From Deltaproteobacteria bacterium (GTDB taxonomy: Bacteria; Desulfobacterota; Desulfobacteria; Desulfobacterales; ETH-SRB1), in NCBI GenBank assembly GCA_030627405.1, contig DAOUSD010000059.1:1-7708 (forward strand): 7,708 nucleotides of DNA, in the 5' to 3' direction. Made by a program: the position numbers and the translations under genes. The stretch's first letter is position 1; every line of letters starts with the position of its first letter. The notes under the pieces are model-generated. The model saw nothing but the letters and a program-made list of their open reading frames with translations. It was not told the DNA's origin and ran no database searches. Positions 1 to 6,409 of this stretch are shown in pieces.

Positions 1-2
1 CG

Positions 3-926
3 CCGAGTGTTTCGGGCTTGAGTGATGAAGAAGCCAAAAGAATAAAAAAACTATTGCTCAAAAAAAGAGATATGGCGACTATCAGGGCTGAAATAAAGAA
101 AGAAGCTGCTGAAAAAAAGGCTGCCGAAAAAGCTGCTGCTGAAAAGGCTGCTGTTGAAAGAAAAGCCGCAGAAAAGGCAGCCGTTAAAAGAGAAGCTGCA
201 GAAAAGGCAACTATGAAAAAGGTAATTTTCGGTCTTGCATCTGGTTTTATTGTTTTGGTTGCACTTATTCTAAGCGCAAGTTCTTCGAATAACAGTAAAT
301 ATTATATTAAAGAAAGCGCTGGAGTACTTGAGATCTGGCAGGGCAGGTATGCCCCCCTGGGCGAAGAGCGGATGATGATTCTGCCCGGAGTGCCGTTGCC
401 CGAGCAAATTAATGCTGTTTATTCTGAAAGCGAAGTATTTCCTCTTATTTTCAATTATTATATTGACGAGGCAGACGCTATTTCAGGCATGTCGGACACT
501 CCTGATTATGTAGCTATAAAGTCATACCTGAATCAAGCCTTGGAATTCGCTACAACAGGTGATCTTCGTAAAAAAGCTTATACCCGTTTAAATGACATTA
601 AGTTTAATGATTTAATGTATAAAGCCGGTGTGTCTGAAAGCAGAGGAACTATTTCGGATCTTGATGAAGCAATGAGATATCTTAACAAGGCGTCATTGTT
701 GAAGGTTGGTGCCGGCAAATCCGATGTAGTGAAACAGAAGATTGAATCGATAAAAGAACAAAAGGCAGATATGATAGAGGCTCAGGTGGCCGAAGAAGCA
801 ACCGACACTACTTCCGTCAAATCCGATGTGGTGGTGGAACAGGAGATTAAGCCGGCAAAAGAACAAAGCACGGAGATAAAGACTCCAATGATTGAAGAAT
901 CAACAGGTTCTGTTTCCACCGAATAA
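3..926 (+). CDS. Unrecognised coiled-coil, single-span membrane protein (5' end probably outside window)
   Basis: I do not recognise this protein. The frame is open to the left edge, and the first usable start is a TTG at 18 with no clear ribosome binding site, so the gene probably begins upstream. Numbering from that TTG: residues 1-65 are charged and rich in Ala, Lys and Glu, with repeated KAAEKAA-like units typical of a helical coiled coil. Residues about 69-87 form one hydrophobic membrane span. Residues about 95-230 contain a folded-looking part with W107, a PLGEE stretch and LPG (122-124), then helical pairs (about 164-228) that resemble degenerate TPR-type helices. Residues 234-251 and 268-285 are an imperfect internal duplication starting KSDVV. 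The tail is acidic and Ser/Thr-rich. A cytoplasmic coiled coil and extracytoplasmic C-terminus are inferred. The N-terminal region resembles TolA-like linkers only in composition. It converges on the transporter operon. Confidence 0.7.
   Translation, partial: PSVSGLSDEEAKRIKKLLLKKRDMATIRAEIKKEAAEKKAAEKAAAEKAAVERKAAEKAAVKREAAEKATMKKVIFGLASGFIVLVALILSASSSNNSKYYIKESAGVLEIWQGRYAPLGEERMMILPGVPLPEQINAVYSESEVFPLIFNYYIDEADAISGMSDTPDYVAIKSYLNQALEFATTGDLRKKAYTRLNDIKFNDLMYKAGVSESRGTISDLDEAMRYLNKASLLKVGAGKSDVVKQKIESIKEQKADMIEAQVAEEATDTTSVKSDVVVEQEIKPAKEQSTEIKTPMIEESTGSVSTE
108..213 (+). repeat. Low-complexity coding repeat (Ala-Ala-Glu-Lys units)
   Basis: Degenerate units of about 12-24 bases encode repeated AAEKAA, AAVERK and AAVKRE blocks just before the membrane span. 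The third positions vary (gct/gca/gcc, gaa, aaa/aag), so the protein pattern is better kept than the DNA pattern. That suggests selection for a long charged helix rather than recent slippage alone. Confidence 0.6.
717..875 (+). repeat. Internal duplication within the coiled-coil membrane protein gene
   Basis: Two stretches, about 717-770 and 819-875, both begin AAATCCGATGT and encode related segments: KSDVV...IKEQK and KSDVV...AKEQS. The units start 102 bases apart. Similarity is visible in both DNA and protein, which suggests a local tandem duplication that has diverged. The tail after the second unit is low-complexity and acidic. Confidence 0.5.
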
Positions 927-937
927 ATTGTAACTAC

Positions 938-987
938 TAAGGTGGATAGGCTGAAGCTCCCTGACAGCCTTCAGTCTATCCACCTTA
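938..987. terminator. Long hairpin between convergent genes, possible two-way terminator
   Basis: Arms 938-956 and 969-987 pair over 19 positions, with only one G-T wobble, around a 12-base loop. The hairpin starts 12 bases after the stop of the + strand gene and lies 60 bases past the - strand operon end, so it could end transcription from both sides. No U-tract follows directly on either strand; a T5 run appears only about 12 bases downstream on the + strand. A classical intrinsic terminator is therefore not proven. It may instead be a palindromic copy of the CTTCAGCCTATCC repeat seen again at 1044-1064. Confidence 0.45.
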
Positions 988-1064
988 TATGCCCTAAGTT
1001 TTTGATAGCGCATGATTTGTTCCTAAAAGCCTTTTACCTTCTACCTTCAGCCTATCCCCTTATA
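968..1064. repeat. Direct repeat pair; second copy supplies the oppF stop codon
   Basis: Bases 968-989 and 1044-1064 are near-identical (CCTTCAGYCTATCC-CCTTATA, one substitution and one gap). The first copy is the right arm of the hairpin at 938-987. The second overlaps the 3' end of the oppF-like gene: on the - strand it encodes the final Tyr-Lys-Gly-Ile-Gly and the TGA. The extreme C-terminus of that protein may thus have been rewritten by a repeat. Confidence 0.55.
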
Positions 1065-2030
1065 CAAATGGCACCACACCTGGCGCATTCCTGATTTTGA
1101 TTCTTGCGGTGCTGTCTTTCTGCATATATCCATAACTTCCGAACAACGAGTGTGGAAGTGGCAGCCGGGCGGAGGTGAAGAGGGAGAAGGAGTTTCTCCT
1201 TTGAGAACAATCTTTTTCTTTTTATAGATTCCAGGTGTAGGAACAGCATTTATTAGAGCTTTTGTATATGGGTGCATGGGATTGTTTATTACATCAGAGG
1301 CGGGCCCTTGCTCAACAATTTTTCCAAGATACATAACCGCTATGCGGTTTGCTATGTTGCTTACTATACTTATATCATGTGAGATGAAAATATATGAGAG
1401 ATTATAGCTGTCCCTGAGATCCAGCAGAAGGTTTATGATCTGGGCCTGAACAGATACATCAAGGGCGCTGACGGGCTCGTCGCATATAAGCAAATCGGGT
1501 TTCAAGGATATAGACCTTGCAATGCTGATTCGCTGGCGCTGTCCACCGGAAAATTCATGAGGATAGCGGTATATTGAGTTTTCATCGAGTCCGACTTCTT
1601 TCATAAGCCTTTTAGCATGATCTTCCTTATTTTTTTTTATTATCTTATATTCGACAAGCCCTTCTGTAACAATATCAAGAACATTCATTCTAGGATTCAG
1701 TGAGGTTAAGGGATCCTGAAAAATCATCTGTATTCTTTTTCTCATTTCCTGCAACTTTTTCCGCTTGAGATCAAGAAGATTCTTGCCTAAAAAAAGTATC
1801 TTTCCTTTTTGAGGTTTTTCCAGCCTTAACAAGGTTCTTCCGAGCGTTGTTTTCCCGCACCCTGACTCGCCGACAAGGCCGAGCGTTTCTCCTTTGTACA
1901 GATGCATAGATATTCCATCAACAGCCTTAACATATCCTGCCGTCCTTGCCATGATGCCGCGTTTTATTGGAAACCATGTTTTAAGATTTCTTATTTCGAG
2001 TATAGGTTGTTTAATTAATTGTTTGTTCAT
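1047..2030 (-). CDS. oppF: Peptide ABC transporter ATP-binding protein, OppF/DppF type (second half of a split YejF)
   Basis: Cytoplasmic ATPase powering the YejB/YejE-type importer, 327 aa and full length for OppF/DppF proteins. Visible motifs: Walker A GESGCGKT (54-61), Q-loop Q105 in FQDPLTSLNP, signature FSGGQRQR (160-167), Walker B LLICDE (180-185), D-loop SALD (188-191) and switch histidine H218. The C-terminal oligopeptide-transporter extension follows, with HPYTKAL (253-259) and four cysteines (C290, C296, C303, C320), the pattern associated with an iron-sulfur cluster in Dpp/Opp ATPases. The ATG is preceded by an AAGGATC ribosome binding site (2035-2041). It is last in the operon and is split from the OppD-like gene by a 337-bp repeat element that leaves its binding site intact. 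In E. coli the two halves are fused in YejF, so the oppF symbol reflects the family rather than substrate. The last five codons and stop lie in a short repeat. Confidence 0.93.
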   Translation of the reverse strand: MNKQLIKQPILEIRNLKTWFPIKRGIMARTAGYVKAVDGISMHLYKGETLGLVGESGCGKTTLGRTLLRLEKPQKGKILFLGKNLLDLKRKKLQEMRKRIQMIFQDPLTSLNPRMNVLDIVTEGLVEYKIIKKNKEDHAKRLMKEVGLDENSIYRYPHEFSGGQRQRISIARSISLKPDLLICDEPVSALDVSVQAQIINLLLDLRDSYNLSYIFISHDISIVSNIANRIAVMYLGKIVEQGPASDVINNPMHPYTKALINAVPTPGIYKKKKIVLKGETPSPSSPPPGCHFHTRCSEVMDICRKTAPQESKSGMRQVWCHLYKGIG

Positions 2031-2055
2031 ATAAGATCCTTCATTTTTTACTCTT

Positions 2056-2392
2056 TAGATTTTCAAATAATTATTCAAGTTTCGCACCTCATCTATGCAA
2101 CAAAAGCTTTAAAAGGCAGGTGTTAGATAGTTTTTTTAAAAAGCAAAATATGTTCACTCTGGCTTTGGCAACGGCACCATACTCACTCAGTTTGTAAGGA
2201 GCGAGACATGCACAGTATTTTATCCCTGGTGAAAAACTTTCTATGTGCCTGTCCTGGTCAAATCCCAAGGTATAGTGGTTTAGAATATCAATCATATTAT
2301 TTTGCTCTTTTAAAAAAACTATCTAATACCTGCCAGAGAAGGCTCATAGGAATTAGTAGGGTGCGAAACTTGAATAATTATCTGAAAATCTA
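2056..2392. mobile_element. 337-bp MITE-like element with bipartite terminal inverted repeats, TA-flanked
   Basis: Outer arms 2056-2088 and 2360-2392 match in inverted orientation at 32 of 33 positions, starting TAGATTTTCA and ending TTTCGCACC. Inner arms, about 2115-2150 and 2299-2334, match at about 36 positions with one substitution and one indel, starting GGCAGGT. Between outer and inner arms lie unrelated spacers of 26 and 25 bases. The 148-base core (2151-2298) is unique. TA sits at both ends, consistent with TA target duplication as in IS630/Tc1-mariner-type elements; the family is an inference. Short frames run through both strands (for example 2089-2295 on -), but none resembles a transposase I recognise. 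It lies exactly between the two ATPase genes, and the oppD-like TAG stop (2390-2392) is inside the right arm. The transcript could fold into a long two-part stem. Confidence 0.8.
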
Positions 2393-3382
2393 TACAAGAA
2401 AACATGCTGCTTTGTGTCCGTTGCCAAGATCAACAAGCTGTGGTTTTTCTTTTTTGCATCTATCAAAAGCCTGTGGGCATCTGTCGCGGAAATAGCAACC
2501 GGACGGATAGTTGAAAGGTGAAGGTACAAAGCCAGGAATAGGCATCAGCCTTCCGGCCTCAGTTGATAACTTTGGAACGGATTTGAGAAGTCCTCTTGTA
2601 TAAGGATGCACCGGTTTGAAGAAGATGTCGTTAATGTTTCCTTCTTCCGCTATCCTGGAAGCATACATTACAATTACCCTGCCGCACATTTCCCAGATAA
2701 TTCCCATATCATGAGTAATTAAGAGTATAGAAGTATGGCTTTGTCTCAGTTCCTTTATCAATTCAAAAATCTGAGCCTGGGTGGTTACATCCAGTGCGGT
2801 TGTAGGTTCATCAGCTATAACAAGATCGGGCGCCGGCATAAGGGCCATTGCGATCATAACCCTTTGCTGCATACCGCCTGAAAGCTGGTAGGGGTATGAA
2901 TACATCCTTTCTCCTGCGTCCGGAATGCTTACTTTTTTAAGCCAGTTTTCAGCAATGTTCCAGGCCGTTTTTTTACTTATATTCTTATGCAGCATGAGGC
3001 CCTCTATCATCTGCCGGCCGATTTTGTGAAGGGGGGACAGAGCTGCAGCCGGTTCCTGAAAGATCATGCTGACAGCATTGCCCCTTATTTGCTTCATTTC
3101 CCGGATATCCAGCTTTAACAGATCCTTGCCGCCTAATATTATCCTGCCTTTTTCAATCCTGCCTGCCGGTGAAGGAATAAGACGCAGTATGCTGAGAGCA
3201 GTTACAGATTTACCACACCCTGATTCGCCGATCAGTCCGACTATTTCATTATTTTTTACATGAAATGAGACATCGTCAACCGCTTTAAAGACACCTTCGT
3301 CAGTTTCAAAGCTGACAGTAAGTTTATCAATTTCCAGCAATTTTTTTTCATTATTCAATCCTGGTGAATTTTTTTGGATCAT
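2390..3382 (-). CDS. oppD: Peptide ABC transporter ATP-binding protein, OppD/DppD type (first half of a split YejF)
   Basis: Cytoplasmic ATPase, 330 aa, partner of the OppF-like subunit. Motifs: Walker A GESGCGKS (52-59), Q-loop Q109 in IFQEPAAALSP, signature LSGGMQQR (167-174), Walker B LVIADE (187-192), TALD (195-198) and H224. The C-terminal oligopeptide extension has HPYTRGL followed by C296, C302, C309 and C327, matching the four-cysteine Fe-S pattern of DppD/DppF. The ATG at 3382 overlaps the end of yejE by 32 bases. It is preferred because AAGGA stands at good spacing before it; a TTG at 3358 is the main alternative. The stop codon TAG and the bases after it belong to the right inverted repeat of the mobile element. 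The fourth cysteine is kept and only three residues follow it, so function is probably intact. Confidence 0.93.
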   Translation of the reverse strand: MIQKNSPGLNNEKKLLEIDKLTVSFETDEGVFKAVDDVSFHVKNNEIVGLIGESGCGKSVTALSILRLIPSPAGRIEKGRIILGGKDLLKLDIREMKQIRGNAVSMIFQEPAAALSPLHKIGRQMIEGLMLHKNISKKTAWNIAENWLKKVSIPDAGERMYSYPYQLSGGMQQRVMIAMALMPAPDLVIADEPTTALDVTTQAQIFELIKELRQSHTSILLITHDMGIIWEMCGRVIVMYASRIAEEGNINDIFFKPVHPYTRGLLKSVPKLSTEAGRLMPIPGFVPSPFNYPSGCYFRDRCPQAFDRCKKEKPQLVDLGNGHKAACFLV

Positions 3383-4958
3383 ATGCGTTCCTTATTCCTT
3401 CTCCAATGAAAACCCCTAGAAGCATAACTATAAATAAAGAAAGTGATGGATATAGTATAAGCCACCACGCCCATCTGTATTGCTGGGCCTGAAAAAGAAG
3501 TTCACCCCAACTGGGAGTCGGCGGCGGAAGTCCGAACCCAAGATAGTCAAGGGCGGTAAGTGCTCCTATGGCACCAACCAGAGAGAAAGGGAAAAATGTA
3601 ATAACCGGTACCATGGCGTTTGGAAGAATATGTCTAAAAATTACTTTATGCGAAGATATGCCCGTGCAAACAGCAGCCTCTACAAATGTTTGTTTGCGCA
3701 GGCGGAGAAATTCCGCCCTGATATAATAAGAGATTCCTATCCAGTTGAAAAGCCCATAGCAAAACAAAAGTAGAGTAAAGCTTCTTCCATAGATTGATCC
3801 CATAAGTATCATAATATATAAAAATGGAAGTGCGCTCCAGATTTCAATAAGACGCTGGCAGATTATATCAATAGCCCCTCCATAATACCCCTGAATAGAT
3901 CCGGAAATAATGCCGATCGCCATTGAGCTGACCACAAGCATCAGGCCGAAGGTAATTGAAGTTCTCATACCATAAAGAATCCTGGCAAATACATCTCTGC
4001 CTGCTCCATCAATACCCAATATATGGCCTTCAGAAGGAGCGAATGGAAAGCGGACATCTTCCTTGATAACATCAACGCGGTATATTTGGTTTTTTATGGT
4101 TAGTGTTATAGGATCCACTGGATTTAAAAAGCGTGTTTTGACAAGCTTGAGTAGTAATTCTTTATCCAGGGCTGAAAGCTCTTTCCAGATTTCATATCCA
4201 TTTGATATCAAATTATTCTGAATTAGTTCGAGTTTTCTGTTAAAAACCAGCTTCAGGGCTTTTTGATCTTTTTGCGTAACTTCTCTTAATAGAAGTCTGA
4301 CGCTTTTTGGCGGCTTTTTTCGTGGAGAAAAAGAAGAAAGCGACACCTCTACTTCCATCCCGTCATAACTTCTAGTTATATGAGTAATCCGGGGAGCTTT
4401 GTTGTTTGCGAATCGTTTTTCAACTGCAAGCTTTAACTCACTTGGGATTATGAAGTATTTGGTAATGACAGGATCCTTTACTTCTCTTTCCTTCCTGCTG
4501 ATAAATAAACCAAATGAGTCAGATCTTTCAATTGAATAATTTTTTCTTATATTGACGGTGCCGATTTTTGACAGGGGTGTTAAATCAATTGTTACATTGT
4601 CTGAAACTGCAATCGTTTCAGGATTAATGCTTTCAAAAGGTCCATAGGGAACCGGCGGAAAAATCATAAAATTGTCAGGTTTTTCTTTAAAGGAAGAAAA
4701 ATTATTTAATTTTTTGTAATCAGGTTTTGTTTTATTATTTCCTGTAAATATATCTTCGGAATAATGTTTAAATATAGGATAATAGGACTTTCCGTTAAAC
4801 CTGACATATAAAGGAGCGTTGTTGCAGATCAGTTCGGAGCCAAGGCTGATAAGATAAAGAATCGCCAGTATCCAAAGCGAGAGATAGGCGCGCTTCATTT
4901 GCTTGAAACGTAAAAATCTTTTCCTGGCTATCGGATTTTTATAAGAATTAAAAAACAT
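3351..4958 (-). CDS. yejE: Peptide ABC transporter permease, YejE type, with a large extra periplasmic domain
   Basis: Inner-membrane permease of a Yej-type (microcin C / oligopeptide) importer. The N-terminus matches my memory of E. coli YejE closely: a basic stretch, a membrane span at about 24-44, then SELICNNAPL and VRFNGKSYYPIFKHYSE. The MetI-type domain occupies about 325-525, with GIDGAGRDVFARILYG just before it, the EAA loop at 427-453 (EAAVCTG...RHILPNA) and LDYLGFGLP at 470-478. Length is 535 aa against about 340 for E. coli YejE. The surplus is a hydrophilic stretch at about 117-303, between the first and second membrane spans, hence expected in the periplasm. It reads as one continuous frame with no frameshift. 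The start lies 7 bases after the yejB stop with no strong ribosome binding site, so translational coupling is likely. The 3' end overlaps the oppD-like gene. Confidence 0.92.
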   Translation of the reverse strand: MFFNSYKNPIARKRFLRFKQMKRAYLSLWILAILYLISLGSELICNNAPLYVRFNGKSYYPIFKHYSEDIFTGNNKTKPDYKKLNNFSSFKEKPDNFMIFPPVPYGPFESINPETIAVSDNVTIDLTPLSKIGTVNIRKNYSIERSDSFGLFISRKEREVKDPVITKYFIIPSELKLAVEKRFANNKAPRITHITRSYDGMEVEVSLSSFSPRKKPPKSVRLLLREVTQKDQKALKLVFNRKLELIQNNLISNGYEIWKELSALDKELLLKLVKTRFLNPVDPITLTIKNQIYRVDVIKEDVRFPFAPSEGHILGIDGAGRDVFARILYGMRTSITFGLMLVVSSMAIGIISGSIQGYYGGAIDIICQRLIEIWSALPFLYIMILMGSIYGRSFTLLLFCYGLFNWIGISYYIRAEFLRLRKQTFVEAAVCTGISSHKVIFRHILPNAMVPVITFFPFSLVGAIGALTALDYLGFGLPPPTPSWGELLFQAQQYRWAWWLILYPSLSLFIVMLLGVFIGEGIRNAYDPKKFTRIE

Positions 4959-4965
4959 TGCTGAT

Positions 4966-6009
4966 TCAGTTTTTCTGAAAATCTATTCTTGGATCTATAA
5001 GAATATACAGGAAATCCGAAAAAATATTTCCGATAAGCCCAAGAACTGAAGTGAGCGAAAGAATTCCCATGAAAACAGGATAATCCCTGCCCACAATTGC
5101 TTCAAGACTCAGACGTCCCATCCCCGGTATCTCAAAAACCTGTTCGATAATAACAGACCCTGCAAACATAACAGTTAAAATGGAGCCAAAGCCGGTTGCA
5201 ATAGGGATTAAAGAATTGCGAAAAGCATGTCCCCATATTGCCCTTGTAAAGCTTCCTCCTTTTGCAAGGACAGTCCTTATATAATCTTTACTTATTTGCT
5301 CAAGAAGTGAGTTCTTCATGAGCAGAGTCAGGATTGCGAAGTTCCCGATTATATAACAGAGCACAGGAAGAAACATGTGCATAAATATATCCTTTGTTTG
5401 CTCCCAGAATGTCATTGCAGCGAAATTATCCGAGTAAAATCCGGATACGGGGAAAAAATCCCACAAACCTTCTACTGTACCGCAAAAAAGCATTTTAAGC
5501 ACCATTCCAAAAGCAAAAGGAGGAATTGCATACCCCACAAAGATGACTAAGCTTGATCCAAGATCAAACATTTTATTATGACGCAAGGCTTTTAATATGC
5601 CAAGCGGGATGCAGGCAAGATAGGATAATACAAAGCCTGCAACCCCAAAGATAAGTGAGACCTTAAAACGTTCCTTAATTAATTGCCATGCGGTTTTGTT
5701 GGGGAATTTATAGGATTCCATTTTCATTCCCAGCTTGTCTGTCACAAGCCATTTCCAGTATCGCTTGTAAAATGGTTGATCAAAACCAAAATGAGCTTCT
5801 ATGTCTTTCCGCTGTTGAATAGAAATGGATGCTTGAGCCCCGGCTCCTCTACTTGATTCACCAGCGCCTATTCCTTTCATCTTCATGATGATCTGTTCCA
5901 CAGGGCCGCCGGGTACAAACTGTATAAGCCCGAAACACAAAACAGTAATTCCGAGAAAAGTCGGAATTACAAGAAGAAACCGCCTTATAAAATAGTTCAG
6001 CCGTTCCAT
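4966..6009 (-). CDS. yejB: Peptide ABC transporter permease, YejB type
   Basis: Inner-membrane permease, 347 aa, first gene of the transporter operon. Family marks: N-terminal IRRFLLVIPTFLGI membrane span, FVPGGPVEQI (31-40) as in YejB's APGGPVDQ, HFGFDQP (73-79), the IPLGILKA region (134-141), GYAIPPFAFG (159-168), the EAA loop near 238-267 (AKGGSFTRAIWGHAFRN) and a C-terminal DPRIDF (339-344) shared with E. coli YejB. About six membrane spans can be seen. The ATG is preceded by TAAGGTGA at suitable spacing. The yejE start follows 7 bases after the stop. No substrate-binding protein gene (YejA type) precedes it; the next gene upstream on the strand is rpsI. The permease pairs with YejE to form the channel for peptide-like substrates, but the actual substrate cannot be told from sequence. 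Confidence 0.93.
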   Translation of the reverse strand: MERLNYFIRRFLLVIPTFLGITVLCFGLIQFVPGGPVEQIIMKMKGIGAGESSRGAGAQASISIQQRKDIEAHFGFDQPFYKRYWKWLVTDKLGMKMESYKFPNKTAWQLIKERFKVSLIFGVAGFVLSYLACIPLGILKALRHNKMFDLGSSLVIFVGYAIPPFAFGMVLKMLFCGTVEGLWDFFPVSGFYSDNFAAMTFWEQTKDIFMHMFLPVLCYIIGNFAILTLLMKNSLLEQISKDYIRTVLAKGGSFTRAIWGHAFRNSLIPIATGFGSILTVMFAGSVIIEQVFEIPGMGRLSLEAIVGRDYPVFMGILSLTSVLGLIGNIFSDFLYILIDPRIDFQKN

Positions 6010-6057
6010 AGATTAATTCACCTTAATTTTATCCTACAAGATTATGATATAAAAGGT

Positions 6058-6087
6058 ATATTACACGAGAAGTTTATAAACAGGCAA
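6058..6087 (-). promoter_or_regulatory. Possible weak promoter of the yejB operon
   Basis: On the - strand, TTGCCT (6082-6087) and TAATAT (6058-6063) are separated by 18 bases and lie about 50 bases before the yejB start. Each hexamer matches the sigma-70 consensus at 4 of 6 positions. The region is AT-rich, so chance matches are likely; read-through from rpsI is the alternative. Confidence 0.3.
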
Positions 6088-6091
6088 GAAT

Positions 6092-6131
6092 TTATACCTA
6101 AATTGAGCTAAAAATCGCTCAACTTATACCT
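6092..6131. repeat. Arm of a dispersed repeat plus small hairpin
   Basis: AAAAATCGCTCAACTTAT (6110-6127) is, on the - strand, the same motif as the ends of the element at 7302-7459 (AAGTTGAGCGATTTTT). TTGAGC (6103-6108) and GCTCAA (6117-6122) can form a 6-bp stem with an 8-base loop. TTATACCT occurs directly repeated at 6092-6099 and 6124-6131. I read this as a degraded copy or one end of the same repeat family, lying between the MITE and the yejB promoter region. Confidence 0.5.
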
Positions 6132-6224
6132 CGGAAGGTCGCAAATTGCGTTTTTTCGGTGAGTAATGAGCATCAAGAGCAAGGCGCGAAGGCGCGGAAT
6201 AGGAGGTAATTGCCTGTTCCCTTA
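6132..6224. other. Non-coding stretch before the MITE, with a small hairpin
   Basis: No convincing gene. It contains a short GC-rich direct repeat (AAGGCGCG / AAGGCGCGG, about 6181-6196) and a hairpin GGAATAGG (6196-6203) / CCTGTTCC (6213-6220) with one wobble. The last three bases (TTA) are the left target-duplication candidate of the next element. Confidence 0.4.
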
Positions 6225-6385
6225 GAGCCTGTTTGAAAAATAGGGAATTGAAGCGAAAAAGTGTGAGAATGAAATCAAATTTTTTCAAATTTGAGGTTAA
6301 TAGCTGGCCTATTAGCTGAAAATTTGGAAAAATTTGAACCATTTTCACGCTTTTGCAGCCAATTCATCAGTTTTCAAACAGGCTC
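6225..6385. mobile_element. 161-bp palindromic MITE with GAGCCTGTTTGAAAA ends and TTA target duplication
   Basis: The ends GAGCCTGTTTGAAAA (6225-6239) and its exact complement (6371-6385) are flanked on both sides by TTA (6222-6224 and 6386-6388). Inside, the two halves stay complementary: 6276-6292 pairs with 6320-6336 at 16 of 17 positions, and TAATAG (6298-6303) pairs with CTATTA (6309-6314) around a 5-base loop. It has no coding capacity. Ends of this type and a 3-bp TNA duplication recall IS5-family elements, so a non-autonomous derivative of such an IS is likely; that assignment is from memory. It starts 22 bases past the rpsI stop and could act as an mRNA 3' structure. Confidence 0.85.
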
Positions 6386-6409
6386 TTAATAAATGCGGAA
6401 GAATATGAT

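Noticed and set aside
2089..2295. Open frame of 68 codons on the - strand inside the 337-bp element
   Set aside because: It runs from the unique core into the inverted-repeat arm and resembles no protein I know; the mirrored frame on the + strand exists because of the arms. It might be a transposase remnant, but nothing shows it.
2056..2392. Retron-like or other structured non-coding RNA
   Set aside because: The inverted repeats recall retron a1/a2 pairs, but no reverse transcriptase gene is near, and TA-flanked ends fit a transposon derivative better.
2208..2495. Open frame of 95 codons on the + strand
   Set aside because: Its second half is antisense to the oppD-like gene and the first half lies in the mobile element; there is no ribosome binding site or recognisable domain.
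3480..3773. Open frame of 97 codons on the + strand
   Set aside because: It is antisense to the conserved MetI domain of yejE, which explains its coding-like composition.
3351..4958. yejE as two genes fused by error or by frameshift
   Set aside because: One uninterrupted frame carries the YejE N-terminus, the extra segment and the MetI domain; both flanks of the extra part align to YejE, so it is an insertion in one gene.
4974..4986. Third occurrence of TCTGAAAATCTAT, at the 3' end of yejB
   Set aside because: Here it encodes part of the conserved DPRIDF ending of YejB proteins, so descent by protein conservation and chance explain the match.
6124..6348. Open frame of 74 codons on the - strand
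   Set aside because: It crosses the palindromic MITE and the repeat stretch before it; no protein family features.
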